Shown: positions 16,778 to 25,362 of the stretch, one piece after another | Position numbering within the stretch: position 1 is the first letter of the stretch | Layout: each line of letters starts with the position of its first letter | DNA from: Polyangiaceae bacterium | Lineage (GTDB): Bacteria; Myxococcota_A; Polyangia; Polyangiales; Polyangiaceae | NCBI GenBank assembly: GCA_020633205.1 | Contig: JACKEB010000011.1 | Coordinates: 434,001-498,000 of the forward strand | Direction of reading: 5' to 3' | Length of the DNA stretch: 64,000 nt | The notes under the pieces: generated by a model | Database searches by the model: none | What the model was told of the DNA's origin: nothing | What the model saw: only the letters and a program-made list of their open reading frames with translations | Translations under genes and position numbers: made by a program

Positions 16778-17815
16778 ATGAGCGAAGCCACGCCGCGGAT
16801 CGACATCGAGCACATCATGGCGGAGCTGGACGTCACGTTTAACTGGACGTACCAGGAGACGCGCAAGGACCTCCGTGATCTTTACCGCAAGGCAAAGAAG
16901 CTCCAGTGGGACGCTGAGGTGCGCCTGGACTGGAGCCAGGACGTTGACATCGAGAAGCAAGCGGTGCCGGACTTCATGCACCCGCTCTTCGGTTCGGACA
17001 TCTACAACAAGATGACCGAGGCGGATCACGTGGTCATGCGCAAGGAGATGGCCTCTTGGACGCAGTCGCAGTTCCTCCACGGCGAGCAAGGCGCGCTGCT
17101 GGCTGCGGCACAGCTCGTGAACTCCGTGCCGGATTTCGACTCGAAGCTCTACGCCGGCACCCAGGTGGTGGATGAGGCGCGTCATGTGGAGGTCTTCGAT
17201 CGCTACCTCCACACCAAGGTTGGCTTCTCCTACCCGGTGAGTCCCTACCTGAAGAAGCTCCTCGACTTGATCCTCACGGATTCACGCTGGGACATGAAGC
17301 TGCTCGGTATGCAGATCATGGTCGAAGGCCTGGCGCTGGCTGCATTCGGTGTGACGGCGAAGACGGTGGAGGAGCCGCTGCTCCGCGACATGACCACCTA
17401 CGTGATTCAGGACGAGGCGCGCCACGTGGCCTACGGCGTGCTCAGCCTGCGCGACTACTACAACGACGTCAGCGAGAAGGACCGCCAGGAGCGCGAGGAC
17501 TTCATCTACGAGGCGGCCGTGCTGATGCGGGATCGCTTCTTGTTCCAGCAGATGTGGGAGAAGCTCGGCTACCCCGTCGAAGAGTGCTGCGAGATCGCGA
17601 TGAACAATGAAGGCCAGAAGCAGTTCCGGCAGATCTTGTTCTCCAAGATCGTCCCCGCGGTGAAGCGCATCGGTCTCCTGTCGGATCGCCAGCGCGAGCG
17701 CTTCGCGGCCCTCGACATCCTGCAGTACGAGAACTGGGAGGATCCCTTCGAGAGCCTCAAGCGCGCGGAAGAGGAGCAGGCCGAAGAAGGCCTCGCTGGC
17801 GCTGCGGCTGAGTAA
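16778..17815 (+). CDS. Ferritin-like di-iron protein, probable oxygenase or oxidase
   Basis: A 345-residue helical protein. It has two EARH motifs (VVDEARHVEVFDRYL and IQDEARHVAYGVL), the paired ExxH ligands of a carboxylate-bridged di-iron centre, plus upstream glutamates (KEMASW, HGEQGAL) that can complete it. The architecture resembles R2-like oxidases and AurF-type N-oxygenases more than storage ferritins; the substrate is unknown. GGAGG lies 7 bases before ATG 16778. Control by the divergent TetR gene suggests induction by a small molecule, as for a catabolic or detoxifying oxygenase, but this is inferred. The C-terminus is Glu/Ala rich. Confidence 0.8.
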   Translation: MSEATPRIDIEHIMAELDVTFNWTYQETRKDLRDLYRKAKKLQWDAEVRLDWSQDVDIEKQAVPDFMHPLFGSDIYNKMTEADHVVMRKEMASWTQSQFLHGEQGALLAAAQLVNSVPDFDSKLYAGTQVVDEARHVEVFDRYLHTKVGFSYPVSPYLKKLLDLILTDSRWDMKLLGMQIMVEGLALAAFGVTAKTVEEPLLRDMTTYVIQDEARHVAYGVLSLRDYYNDVSEKDRQEREDFIYEAAVLMRDRFLFQQMWEKLGYPVEECCEIAMNNEGQKQFRQILFSKIVPAVKRIGLLSDRQRERFAALDILQYENWEDPFESLKRAEEEQAEEGLAGAAAE

Positions 17816-17878
17816 GCAGGACTACGGCCAGCGGCCGTCGATTGAGTGAGGCGCGCGTCGTGATCTATATGGATCGCC

Positions 17879-18685
17879 GTGCGCCTCTCGCCGTTTGTCG
17901 CCGTAGCTCTTGGACTGGGCTGTTTTGCCTCGTGTCCGCGCCCCGCTATCGGTCAGGTGGATACCGAGGCGTTACGACGCAAGCTCGGTAGCTTGCAGAG
18001 CGACCGTGAGGGGGAACACACGCGCTCCATCACCGCCAAGCTCGATGGCTCGCTGAAAGCGTATGGCGGCAACACCGACGGCGTGGTTTGGGGTGCCAGC
18101 CTGCAGCTGGCTGGGCGCACGGGGCGCCACTTGGGCTTTTTTGCGGCCACGGGCGACTACAGTCACCTCGACGGTGAGACCCAGGTGCGCCGCTCCTTCG
18201 CTCACGCGCGCTACAACTACGAGCTCAGCGAAGGGCTCTGGTGGGAGCTGTTTGGCCAGCTCGAGAGCAACAAGTTCATTGCCGTGCGGCTACGCGAGCT
18301 GGTTGGGACGGGGCCCCGCCTGCAGTTGTTCGACGCCGATGAGCTGCAAGCCTTCTTTGGTACCGCGTACATGCTGGAGCACACCGAGCTCGCAAGCGAC
18401 GTCACGCCGCCGGATCGTCCCGCCCTGGTGCATCGCTCGAGCAACTACCTCACCTTCAGCTGGTTGGTAGACGAGCGGGTGAGCCTCGTGTCGACGACCT
18501 ACTACCAGCCGCGCTTCGACGAGCCCAGCGACTACCGCCTGTTCAGCCAGCTGAGCGCGGACTTTGGCGTGGCCACGGTGCTCAAAGCCGGAATGTCGCT
18601 CATGCTGCGCTACGACAGCTTGCCTCCGGGCGGGGTGGAGTCCACAGATTGGTCTGTGGTGAACACCCTCGGACTGGAGCTGTGA
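17879..18685 (+). CDS. DUF481-family outer-membrane protein
   Basis: A 268-residue protein with a signal peptide (FVAVALGLGCFASC...AIGQ) and alternating beta-strand pattern: GSLKAYGGNTDGVVWGASLQLAGRTG, HARYNYELSEGLWWELFGQLESNKF and the final VNTLGLEL. DUF481 proteins are beta-barrel outer-membrane proteins, some salt-inducible. The start is GTG 17879; an ATG ten bases earlier is out of frame. It leads a tight cluster: the CPXCG gene starts one base after its stop and the LplA-like gene overlaps the CPXCG gene. Confidence 0.8.
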   Translation: MRLSPFVAVALGLGCFASCPRPAIGQVDTEALRRKLGSLQSDREGEHTRSITAKLDGSLKAYGGNTDGVVWGASLQLAGRTGRHLGFFAATGDYSHLDGETQVRRSFAHARYNYELSEGLWWELFGQLESNKFIAVRLRELVGTGPRLQLFDADELQAFFGTAYMLEHTELASDVTPPDRPALVHRSSNYLTFSWLVDERVSLVSTTYYQPRFDEPSDYRLFSQLSADFGVATVLKAGMSLMLRYDSLPPGGVESTDWSVVNTLGLEL

Positions 18686-18686
18686 T

Positions 18687-18875
18687 GTGTTGAGCGAAGA
18701 AGGCGCGCGCTGCCCTTACTGCTTCGAACTCGTGGACACCTATCCGGATCCAGGGGGGGGAGAGCACCAACAGTACGTCGAAGACTGTGCCGTGTGCTGC
18801 CGCCCACTGGTGATCACCGCGACCTACGATGAAGCCAGGGGTGAGTATCAGCTGAGCGTGGTGGGTGACTTGTGA
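18687..18875 (+). CDS. CPXCG-type cysteine-rich small protein
   Basis: A 62-residue protein with CPYCFE near the N-terminus and DCAVCCRPL later, giving five cysteines, likely binding zinc. It matches the small family usually annotated as CPXCG motif-containing, with the second glycine changed (CPYCF). The start is GTG 18687 or TTG 18690, one base after the DUF481 stop. Its TGA overlaps the GTG of the next gene (GTGA), so translation is probably coupled. The function is unknown. Confidence 0.82.
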   Translation: MLSEEGARCPYCFELVDTYPDPGGGEHQQYVEDCAVCCRPLVITATYDEARGEYQLSVVGDL

Positions 18876-19891
18876 AGGTGCGTTGGCCAGAGGTTGCTGA
18901 GGTCGATGTGTCGACAGCGATCGCGCGCACGCGCGCCATCGCGAAAGCCGTCGCGGATACGCAAGTGCCCTGGGTGGCGACTCACGTCGTGACTGGCCAC
19001 GCGTTGGTGATGGGCGCCTTGCAGCGTGAGACCCAAGTGCGTTGGCACTTCCCGGACCTGGCGGCGTACCCGGCGGAAACACGGGCGACCTCAGGCGTGA
19101 GCGCGTTGGTCTCCGGACTAGCCATTCAGCAGTTGATCGCTCTGCCCACGGTGAACGCGCTCGTAGCGGATGCCCACGCGGGAAACTTCATCAACCGCAT
19201 GGTGCGGCCCTTTCTGCGCGCTTTTGTCGGCTGTGGCGCTCAGGCGCACTACTTCGGGCGAGAGCACTTCACCTTCTCCAAGCGGCCCGCGGGCGTGCTT
19301 GGGCTAGATGTCACTGAAAACGGAGTGTGGGTGCTCGAGGCCTGGGTTGGCGTAGATGTGCCGACGTTTTTACACGCTCCTAAGCCAGATCAAGATCGAC
19401 CGGACCCGCCCGTCGCTCCCCTTCGCGAGCCGATAGCCCTGCGTGAGGCGCTGAGAATTGCCGGGGGGAAACGGGCGGACGATGCGCCGCGTGACTTAGC
19501 CTTGCGCGTTCATGAGCGCTTGTTGAAGGCGTGCGGCCTCGAGAACGCGGCGACTGACTTGTCCGTCAGCGTCGAGCCAGAAGCTGAGCGCACATCCGAG
19601 CGGCTCTTTGAATGGTTCGAGCAGCTGGTTCCAATCGGGCTCCTCGAGCTTGGGCGGCATCAGGTTCGAAGCGGAGAGTTCGAGTATCGGCTGGCGGGCG
19701 ACGTGCTCACCAGCGTCGCCGCCGCGCGTGCGTTCGAGGTGCAATTGGTGAGTTCGTCCGAAGCTGGAGCACACGAGTGCTTTCTTGATGTGCCCTTCGA
19801 AGGCGCGGCGCCAGCAGACCTAGACGTCTTGCTGTGGTCTATGCACGGAGGTCGCTACCCGGTGCGCCCTCGACGGCAGTGGCACATCTGA
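18872..19891 (+). CDS. Hypothetical protein resembling lipoate-protein ligase domain
   Basis: A 339-residue protein. Residues about 60-165 contain SGVSALVSGLAIQQLIALP, FINRMVRPFLRAF, HYFGREHFTFSKRPAGVLGLDVTENG and VWVLEAWVGVDVP. The order resembles the LplA/BPL fold, with K in SKRPAGV in the place of the catalytic lysine (KxxG). The GG-rich substrate loop of classical LplA is not seen, so it may be a divergent or inactive relative. The C-terminal half has no family I recognise. GTG 18872 overlaps the stop of the CPXCG gene. The gene order DUF481-CPXCG-this protein suggests a common transcript. Confidence 0.5.
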   Translation: MKVRWPEVAEVDVSTAIARTRAIAKAVADTQVPWVATHVVTGHALVMGALQRETQVRWHFPDLAAYPAETRATSGVSALVSGLAIQQLIALPTVNALVADAHAGNFINRMVRPFLRAFVGCGAQAHYFGREHFTFSKRPAGVLGLDVTENGVWVLEAWVGVDVPTFLHAPKPDQDRPDPPVAPLREPIALREALRIAGGKRADDAPRDLALRVHERLLKACGLENAATDLSVSVEPEAERTSERLFEWFEQLVPIGLLELGRHQVRSGEFEYRLAGDVLTSVAAARAFEVQLVSSSEAGAHECFLDVPFEGAAPADLDVLLWSMHGGRYPVRPRRQWHI

Positions 19892-19916
19892 TCAGGAACA
19901 GTCGGTGTAGCGCTGC

Positions 19917-21569
19917 TCACGCCTCCTTCGGTTGCTCGCTGGGATTCGCTGGATCTGCGGGCCCCGGCATCTCCAAGCGAGTGCGCGGCAGGTACTTCCC
20001 GCCATCGAGCTCCTGCAAGTAGTCGATCAGCTGTTCGCGCACCGCGCAGCCGAGATCGAAGGCTTTGCCCGCATCGACGGCGCTCGCCGTGGCGCGTAGC
20101 TGAATGGACTGCTGGGTCGCGTCGTAGACGACCAGCTTGCACACCTCTCCGTCCCACTCGTCACGACTCTCGACGATCGCTGCCAGCTTCTTTCGGACCT
20201 TCTCGACGGGCACCCGGTAATCCGTGTGGATCATCACGATGCTGGTCTTTTGGGTGTCGTTCTTGGTCCAGTTCTCGAACTGGTTGTCCAGGAAGAAGGT
20301 GATGGGGAAGACGCGCCGCCGTCCGTCCCACGTCTTCATCGTGACGTAGCTCAGGGTGATCTCTTCCACCCAGCCGACGTCTCCCGAGATGTTTACACGG
20401 TCACCGATGCGGATCGGCTGAGCGACGGTGATCTGGATGCCAGCCAGCAAATTCGCAACTGATTTCTGCGCGGCAAAACCGATGACCACGGTCAAAACAC
20501 CGGCTGAGGCCAGCAGTGAGACGCCGACCTTCTTGACGACCTCGAACTGGGTCAACGCCAGGGACAGACCGATGAAGAACACCACACCGTTGATGGCCTG
20601 GCGCGCGACCTTCACGCGCATGTGTTGGCCGTGGCGTACCAGCTCTTGGTCTGCCTCTTCGGCGATGGTCATGGAGGCGAGCACGGTGTCCGCGATCACA
20701 TGAACCACGCGGGTGGTGAGCCAGACGAAGCCTGCGATGAGCAAGGTGCCGACGATGCGCCCGATGGTTCCTTCCGCGGGGATCGAAGGCTTGGTGAACT
20801 CCATCAAGGCAGACAGCATCCAGGTGCTGAGCAGCAAACGCATCGGGCCCCGGAGGCGCGTCACCAGCGCGTCGTCGAACTTGTTCGCGGTGCGGGCGGC
20901 GAGCTTCGTGGCGAAGCGCAGGATGAAGCGTGTCGCCACCATCGCGCTCAGCAGGCTGAGCACGCTCGCGAGCAAGAGCGCAATCCATTGCCAGATGGCA
21001 AGCTGCAAGAAGCTGATGCGATGGGACCAGCGCGGGAGGTAGCGGCCGATCTCTCCGGGGCCGTGCTGCGCGTAGAGGTCCGGGATTGCGGCCACGGTTC
21101 CGCGTGAGAACACCCAGACGGCCCCGCCGCCGGCCACGGGCACCCGCTGGAGGCGTATCCCGACATGGGAGTTGTTGAGTGGGATGGTGCCGAGGGTCTC
21201 GTTCAGCGCGCCGTCGTCGGGGCGCCCCTGCTCGTCGTCGCTGACGTCACTCAGGTCGATCCACAGGCCGCGATCGAGCACGTAGCGCAGCTCTCGGGCG
21301 AGCTCCGCGCCACGCTTGGGCTCCTGAGCGGCGGGGATCCCACGGAGATCCAGCGCGTAGGCGGCGCTCGCGAAGTCGCCTTCGCGGGTGGCGGTGAGGA
21401 AGAAGTCGACGGTGCGCTGGGGCGTGGAGCGGTCCAAGCCGGTTGGGGGCTTCGGCAGCCCCGGCTGCGGATTGGCGCTCGCCCCTCCCGCGAGCAGGCA
21501 GACGCAGGCGAGCAGCAGGATTGATAGGAACTTTCGCAGCTGCCGCGCGCGGACTTCGAGCTTGGCCAT
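19917..21569 (-). CDS. MscS-family mechanosensitive channel with signal peptide
   Basis: A roughly 550-residue protein with an N-terminal signal sequence (FLSILLLACVCLLAGGASA), a periplasmic domain of about 150 residues and several membrane segments. The MscS core contains FEVVKKVGVSLLASAGVLTVVIGFAAQKSVANLLAGIQI (pore helix) and RIGDRVNISGDVGWVEEITLSYVTMKTWDGRRRVFP (beta domain). Such channels open under membrane tension. ATG 21569 is chosen; the frame is open for ten further codons. The gene lies 39 bp downstream of a small hypothetical gene on the same strand. Confidence 0.92.
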   Translation of the reverse strand: MAKLEVRARQLRKFLSILLLACVCLLAGGASANPQPGLPKPPTGLDRSTPQRTVDFFLTATREGDFASAAYALDLRGIPAAQEPKRGAELARELRYVLDRGLWIDLSDVSDDEQGRPDDGALNETLGTIPLNNSHVGIRLQRVPVAGGGAVWVFSRGTVAAIPDLYAQHGPGEIGRYLPRWSHRISFLQLAIWQWIALLLASVLSLLSAMVATRFILRFATKLAARTANKFDDALVTRLRGPMRLLLSTWMLSALMEFTKPSIPAEGTIGRIVGTLLIAGFVWLTTRVVHVIADTVLASMTIAEEADQELVRHGQHMRVKVARQAINGVVFFIGLSLALTQFEVVKKVGVSLLASAGVLTVVIGFAAQKSVANLLAGIQITVAQPIRIGDRVNISGDVGWVEEITLSYVTMKTWDGRRRVFPITFFLDNQFENWTKNDTQKTSIVMIHTDYRVPVEKVRKKLAAIVESRDEWDGEVCKLVVYDATQQSIQLRATASAVDAGKAFDLGCAVREQLIDYLQELDGGKYLPRTRLEMPGPADPANPSEQPKEA

Positions 21570-21608
21570 GGGGCGAGACGTAGCAGCGAGCGCGAGCAAC
21601 GTCGATTG

Positions 21609-22085
21609 CTACACGCCCGCGCGCAACCGGGCGCCGCGCACTCCGAACAGCGTGGAGTGGTCGGAGGGCAAGATGGGGCCGAGCCCCCAGGAGGCCAGCG
21701 CGGCGCAGAATAGCCACGCGAGCGCGGACTCCAGGGGTTCCTCGGAGTCGAGCTCCCACACCCAGGGGCAGCGCTGGGCGAGCTGCGCCATACCGTGTGC
21801 CTGGCCACGCTGCTCAGCGGCCTGCGCCAGGCTGAGCGCTGTCTCGTGGTTTGCGCGCTGTTGTAACGCGAAGCGCCCCTCTAGCTCCCCAAAGCGCACG
21901 TCCACGGAAAGCCGCGCGGAAATGATCGCTGCCTCGCTCCCGATCCCGCTGCCGAGGTGCGCGTTGTCTTCAAAGCCCGCGACGTCGACATCCAAGGGGC
22001 TCGGCAGGCTGCGGCTCACCAGCGTTGCCGCCCTGAGCAGGCCGGAAGGCTCCAACGCGACCTGAGAGAAGACGAGCAGCGGCAC
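21609..22085 (-). CDS. Hypothetical protein downstream of PI-PLC lipoprotein
   Basis: A 158-residue protein starting at GTG 22085, three bases after the stop of the PI-PLC-like gene, so probably co-transcribed. MPLLVFSQVALEPSGLLRAATLVSRSLPSPLDVDVAGFEDN has no recognised family. It is acidic with a hydrophobic stretch near the end (LESALAWLFCAALASWGLG), perhaps a membrane segment. The arrangement and codon-like composition support a real gene; the function is unknown. Confidence 0.55.
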   Translation of the reverse strand: MPLLVFSQVALEPSGLLRAATLVSRSLPSPLDVDVAGFEDNAHLGSGIGSEAAIISARLSVDVRFGELEGRFALQQRANHETALSLAQAAEQRGQAHGMAQLAQRCPWVWELDSEEPLESALAWLFCAALASWGLGPILPSDHSTLFGVRGARLRAGV

Positions 22086-22088
22086 CCC

Positions 22089-23081
22089 TCAATTGGAACT
22101 CACCCCGTTGAGGGCGTCCACCACTCGGAACAAATCACCCGTGGCGTAGTGATTGACCGCGATGAAGTTGGGAAACTTGCCGCTCTCCATCTGGCACTGC
22201 TGAGCGCGACCGAGCAGCACCTCGTACCGATTGGCTTCGGCGCTGAGCGAATTGTTGGCTAGCGGGTTCTCCACCCAGTGATTCAGCAGGAAGAGCGCGT
22301 TGCTTCGGGAGCCGCGGTTCTCGTCACAGCTGAACTCACCCACGTTCTTGAAGGAGTAGGGGGTATCCCAGGCTTCGTCCCACAGGTGTAGGTACCAGCT
22401 TGGGGGAGGTGCGCCGTCTTGACCCATCACCACCAGGCGTTGGTCGGTGTCCACTAGTTCACCGAGCGTCGGCCAGGGCGCGCCGCTCGGGTGGGAGTAC
22501 GTGAGCGCCGTGAGGCCTGTCTGGTCGAACACCTTCGCGGTGTCGCTTGGGCTGACGTAGTCCTCGATCAGGAACGCCAGCACCTCGTTGGGGTGCTGCT
22601 CGAGGAAGCTCCTCACAGCGCTCATCGCATCCGCCAGGTCGCGTTTCCCCAGGGAACAATTGGAGTGGCACAGGAACGGCACTCCGTCGAGGTCGTGGGT
22701 GTCGAGCAGCATGCCGCGGATCCCGTCGGCGAGCTGCTGCTCCAAGCCGTGTTCTTGGTTTGGGGCGATCCAGCCCTCGTCGGCGTTTGACATCGAGTTG
22801 TGAGTGGTCGCGAACGCGACTTGGTCGAAGGGGCGGTCGCACAGCGCTGCGTGGCCGTTGCAGCGTCTTGGGCCGGCACCTGCGGTTCCACCCGTAGTTG
22901 TTCCGCCGCTGTTCAGGCTGCCAGCGACGCCAGCGGAGCCGCCGGTGTTCGCTCCGGCGCTGCCGCCGACCGACATCGCACCCTCACCCCCCGATCCCCC
23001 AGAGACCGCGTCTTGCTCGGCGTTGCATCCCCACCACACGCCGAGGCAAACCGCCAGGAGCCCCCCGTGTCGCAGTTTCAT
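22089..23081 (-). CDS. PI-PLC X-domain-like lipoprotein
   Basis: A roughly 330-residue protein with a lipobox (GVWWGC), a Gly/Ser/Ala/Thr tether of about 60 residues and a domain of the phosphatidylinositol-specific phospholipase C X type: FDQVAFATTHNSMSNADEGW (first catalytic His), GIRGMLLDTHDLDGVPFLCHSNC (second His region) and LAFLIEDYV. Such enzymes cleave phosphoinositides or GPI-like anchors, so an outer-membrane enzyme acting on membranes of prey or of the cell itself is plausible. ATG 23081 is chosen because the signal peptide begins there. It is divergent from the CHASE kinase (137 bp between starts). Confidence 0.82.
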   Translation of the reverse strand: MKLRHGGLLAVCLGVWWGCNAEQDAVSGGSGGEGAMSVGGSAGANTGGSAGVAGSLNSGGTTTGGTAGAGPRRCNGHAALCDRPFDQVAFATTHNSMSNADEGWIAPNQEHGLEQQLADGIRGMLLDTHDLDGVPFLCHSNCSLGKRDLADAMSAVRSFLEQHPNEVLAFLIEDYVSPSDTAKVFDQTGLTALTYSHPSGAPWPTLGELVDTDQRLVVMGQDGAPPPSWYLHLWDEAWDTPYSFKNVGEFSCDENRGSRSNALFLLNHWVENPLANNSLSAEANRYEVLLGRAQQCQMESGKFPNFIAVNHYATGDLFRVVDALNGVSSN

Positions 23082-23218
23082 CACGCAAGCGTAACACGGC
23101 TGATCCACAACCAAACGGCTGACCGATGTGCACCACGCGCCAGGACGGGTCCGACGTCTGAAGACGAATCTTCGACGGCGCTCGACCTCTCCAGGGGCCT
23201 GCACTAGTGCTTTCTGCG

Positions 23219-25243
23219 ATGGTTGCCCCGTCCAAGCCACCGCTGGGGCCTGAGCCCAGCAGCCTCGCTCGGCGGGCTAGGCGACTGGGGTTGGACCGCG
23301 CGACGCTGGTCGTGCTGGTTGGCTTGGTCGCGACCGCGGCAGCCTATTGGTACGCACGGGTGCTCGACCAACAGCGCGAGGTCGCCGCCTTCCGTCAGCA
23401 CGCGAGGCTCTTCGCGGCTATGTTGCAGAAGCGTCTGGACCGCTCCTTCGAGCTGATGAACACGGTGCCAGCGCTGATCGCCGTGAAGCCGGATTTGAAC
23501 TCTCGCGACTTCTCGCGCTTCGTGCGTCAGGCTGGCGAGGAGCACGCCGCATTGCAGTGGGCGCCGAAGGTCGCGGAGGGGCAGCGCAAGGAGTTCGAAG
23601 CTGCTGCCAAGGCTGACGTCGCGAAGAACTACGAGATCCGCGAGGCAAAGGGCGCCGGCCTGCTGGTGCACGCCGACGCGCGCGCGATGTACGTCCCGAT
23701 CCTGTTCGTCGAGCCCGCCAACCCAGAGATCCTCGGCTTCGATCTCTACAGCGAGGAGTCTCGGCGTCGCAATGTGGAGCGCGCTCGAGACTCGGGCAAG
23801 GCGGTCGTCTCCGAGCGCTTCGAGCTGATTGAGGAGCAGCAACCGGCGCCCGCTTTGGCGGCGTACATCCCTGTGTATCGGCCGGGGCAACCGGTGGCTT
23901 CGGAGCAGCAACGTCGAGATGCCTTCATGGGGGTCGTCGCCGGTGTGCTGCGCCCAGGTGAGCTGGTCCCCAATGGTCTTGCTGGTCTCGACGCCGCGAC
24001 CCTCGACGTGGCCCTGGTCGACCCAGGCGCGAGCAGCGAAGAGGGAGCGCTGCTGTACGAGAGCTCCCTGGGTGCAGAAGTTGGGATCGAGGCAGCGCCC
24101 GAGGCGGCGACCTTTCCTGTGCGCCTCGGGGACCGCAAGCTCCGGGCGATGTTCGCCCCAGGTATCGGCTTTCAACGCTTGTCCCCACGCTATCGTTTCC
24201 ATGTGGCAATAGGCGGCGTGGCGTTGACCTTACTCCTGGCGCTCACTCTTGCGGTGGTGCGCACCCGGCGCGTGGTCAACGCAGCGTCCCGCGCAGCGGA
24301 GCAGCTTGGGCAGTACGAGGTGCTCGAGGAAATCGGCCGCGGCGGCATGGGCGTCGTCTACAAGGCTCGCCACTCCACGTTGCGCCGGGCGACGGCCATC
24401 AAGCTGCTCACGCGCCCTAGCGAGAGCCTGCGGACGCGCTTCGAGCGTGAAGCGCGGGTCACTTCACGGCTGCGTCACCCAAACACCGTACAGATCTACG
24501 ACTACGGACGCACTCCGGAGGGCGCGCTCTACTACGCCATGGAGTTCGTCGCTGGCATCAGCCTGTCGGAGCTGGTGAAGAGTGAAGGGCCGCAGTCTCC
24601 CGCACGGGTCGTGCACTTTCTCGAACAGATCGTCGGCTCGCTCGCAGAGGCCCACGCGGAGGGGCTGGTGCATCGCGACATCAAGCCGGCGAACATCATG
24701 ATTCAGAGCAAGGGCGGGGTGCCAGACTTCGTGACCGTGCTCGACTTCGGTTTGGTGCGTGACCTGTCGATGCAGGAGACACTGACCGGCCGCAACGTGC
24801 CCATCGGCACTCCTGCCTATATGTCGCCAGAGCAGATCCGGGACGAGACCGTCTCAGAAGCTGCGGACCTGTATGCGGTTGGCGGCCTCGCGTATTATCT
24901 CCTCACGGCAACGCCGCCTTTTCAGGCAGCCACGGCCGTCGAGGTCTGTATGGGCCACCTCAACCAACAACCGGAGCCACCGTCGTCCCGCTTGGGGCGC
25001 CGGGTGCCACCAGAGCTCGAGGCGCTGGTCCTGCAGCTGCTAGAGAAAGACGTGGCGAACCGTCCCAGTTCGGCGCTCGAGGTGTTGCGACGGCTTCAGC
25101 ATCTGGAGGGTGTCGCTCCTTGGGACCCCGAGGCGGCGCGGCTGTGGTGGAGCCGCAAGGACAATCCGGAAGTGGAAGTGTTGGAAGGACCGGTGTCGGG
25201 CAATCGCCGGACCATCACCGTCGACTTCAGCTCCAGGTCTTGA
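23219..25243 (+). CDS. Membrane Ser/Thr kinase with CHASE-like sensor
   Basis: A roughly 674-residue protein. The first membrane helix is near residues 24-45 (LVVLVGLVATAAAYWYARV), followed by an extracytoplasmic region of about 260 residues that looks like a CHASE sensor (LFAAMLQKRLDRSFELMNTVPALIA, then FVRQAGEEHAALQWAPKV). A second helix follows at VAIGGVALTLLLALTLAVV. The kinase domain begins at YEVLEEIGRGGMGVVYKARH. AIKLL holds the ATP lysine, HRDIKPAN and DFG are intact, and GTPAYMSPEQI closes the activation segment. Placing the sensor before the kinase is unlike most bacterial kinases of this class, whose sensor is C-terminal. The short tail after the kinase lacks known domains. ATG 23219 is chosen; GTG 23207 is in frame. 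Confidence 0.88.
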   Translation: MVAPSKPPLGPEPSSLARRARRLGLDRATLVVLVGLVATAAAYWYARVLDQQREVAAFRQHARLFAAMLQKRLDRSFELMNTVPALIAVKPDLNSRDFSRFVRQAGEEHAALQWAPKVAEGQRKEFEAAAKADVAKNYEIREAKGAGLLVHADARAMYVPILFVEPANPEILGFDLYSEESRRRNVERARDSGKAVVSERFELIEEQQPAPALAAYIPVYRPGQPVASEQQRRDAFMGVVAGVLRPGELVPNGLAGLDAATLDVALVDPGASSEEGALLYESSLGAEVGIEAAPEAATFPVRLGDRKLRAMFAPGIGFQRLSPRYRFHVAIGGVALTLLLALTLAVVRTRRVVNAASRAAEQLGQYEVLEEIGRGGMGVVYKARHSTLRRATAIKLLTRPSESLRTRFEREARVTSRLRHPNTVQIYDYGRTPEGALYYAMEFVAGISLSELVKSEGPQSPARVVHFLEQIVGSLAEAHAEGLVHRDIKPANIMIQSKGGVPDFVTVLDFGLVRDLSMQETLTGRNVPIGTPAYMSPEQIRDETVSEAADLYAVGGLAYYLLTATPPFQAATAVEVCMGHLNQQPEPPSSRLGRRVPPELEALVLQLLEKDVANRPSSALEVLRRLQHLEGVAPWDPEAARLWWSRKDNPEVEVLEGPVSGNRRTITVDFSSRS

Positions 25244-25362
25244 CCTGACGCGGTGTCGGTCGCTTTGAGCGTTGCTGCGCGGAAATGTGCGCACGCGAAT
25301 TTCGCTCGGTGGCTCCCCTTTCGTATCAGTTGCGAGCCCGAAACACCGGTTTTTCGCTGACC

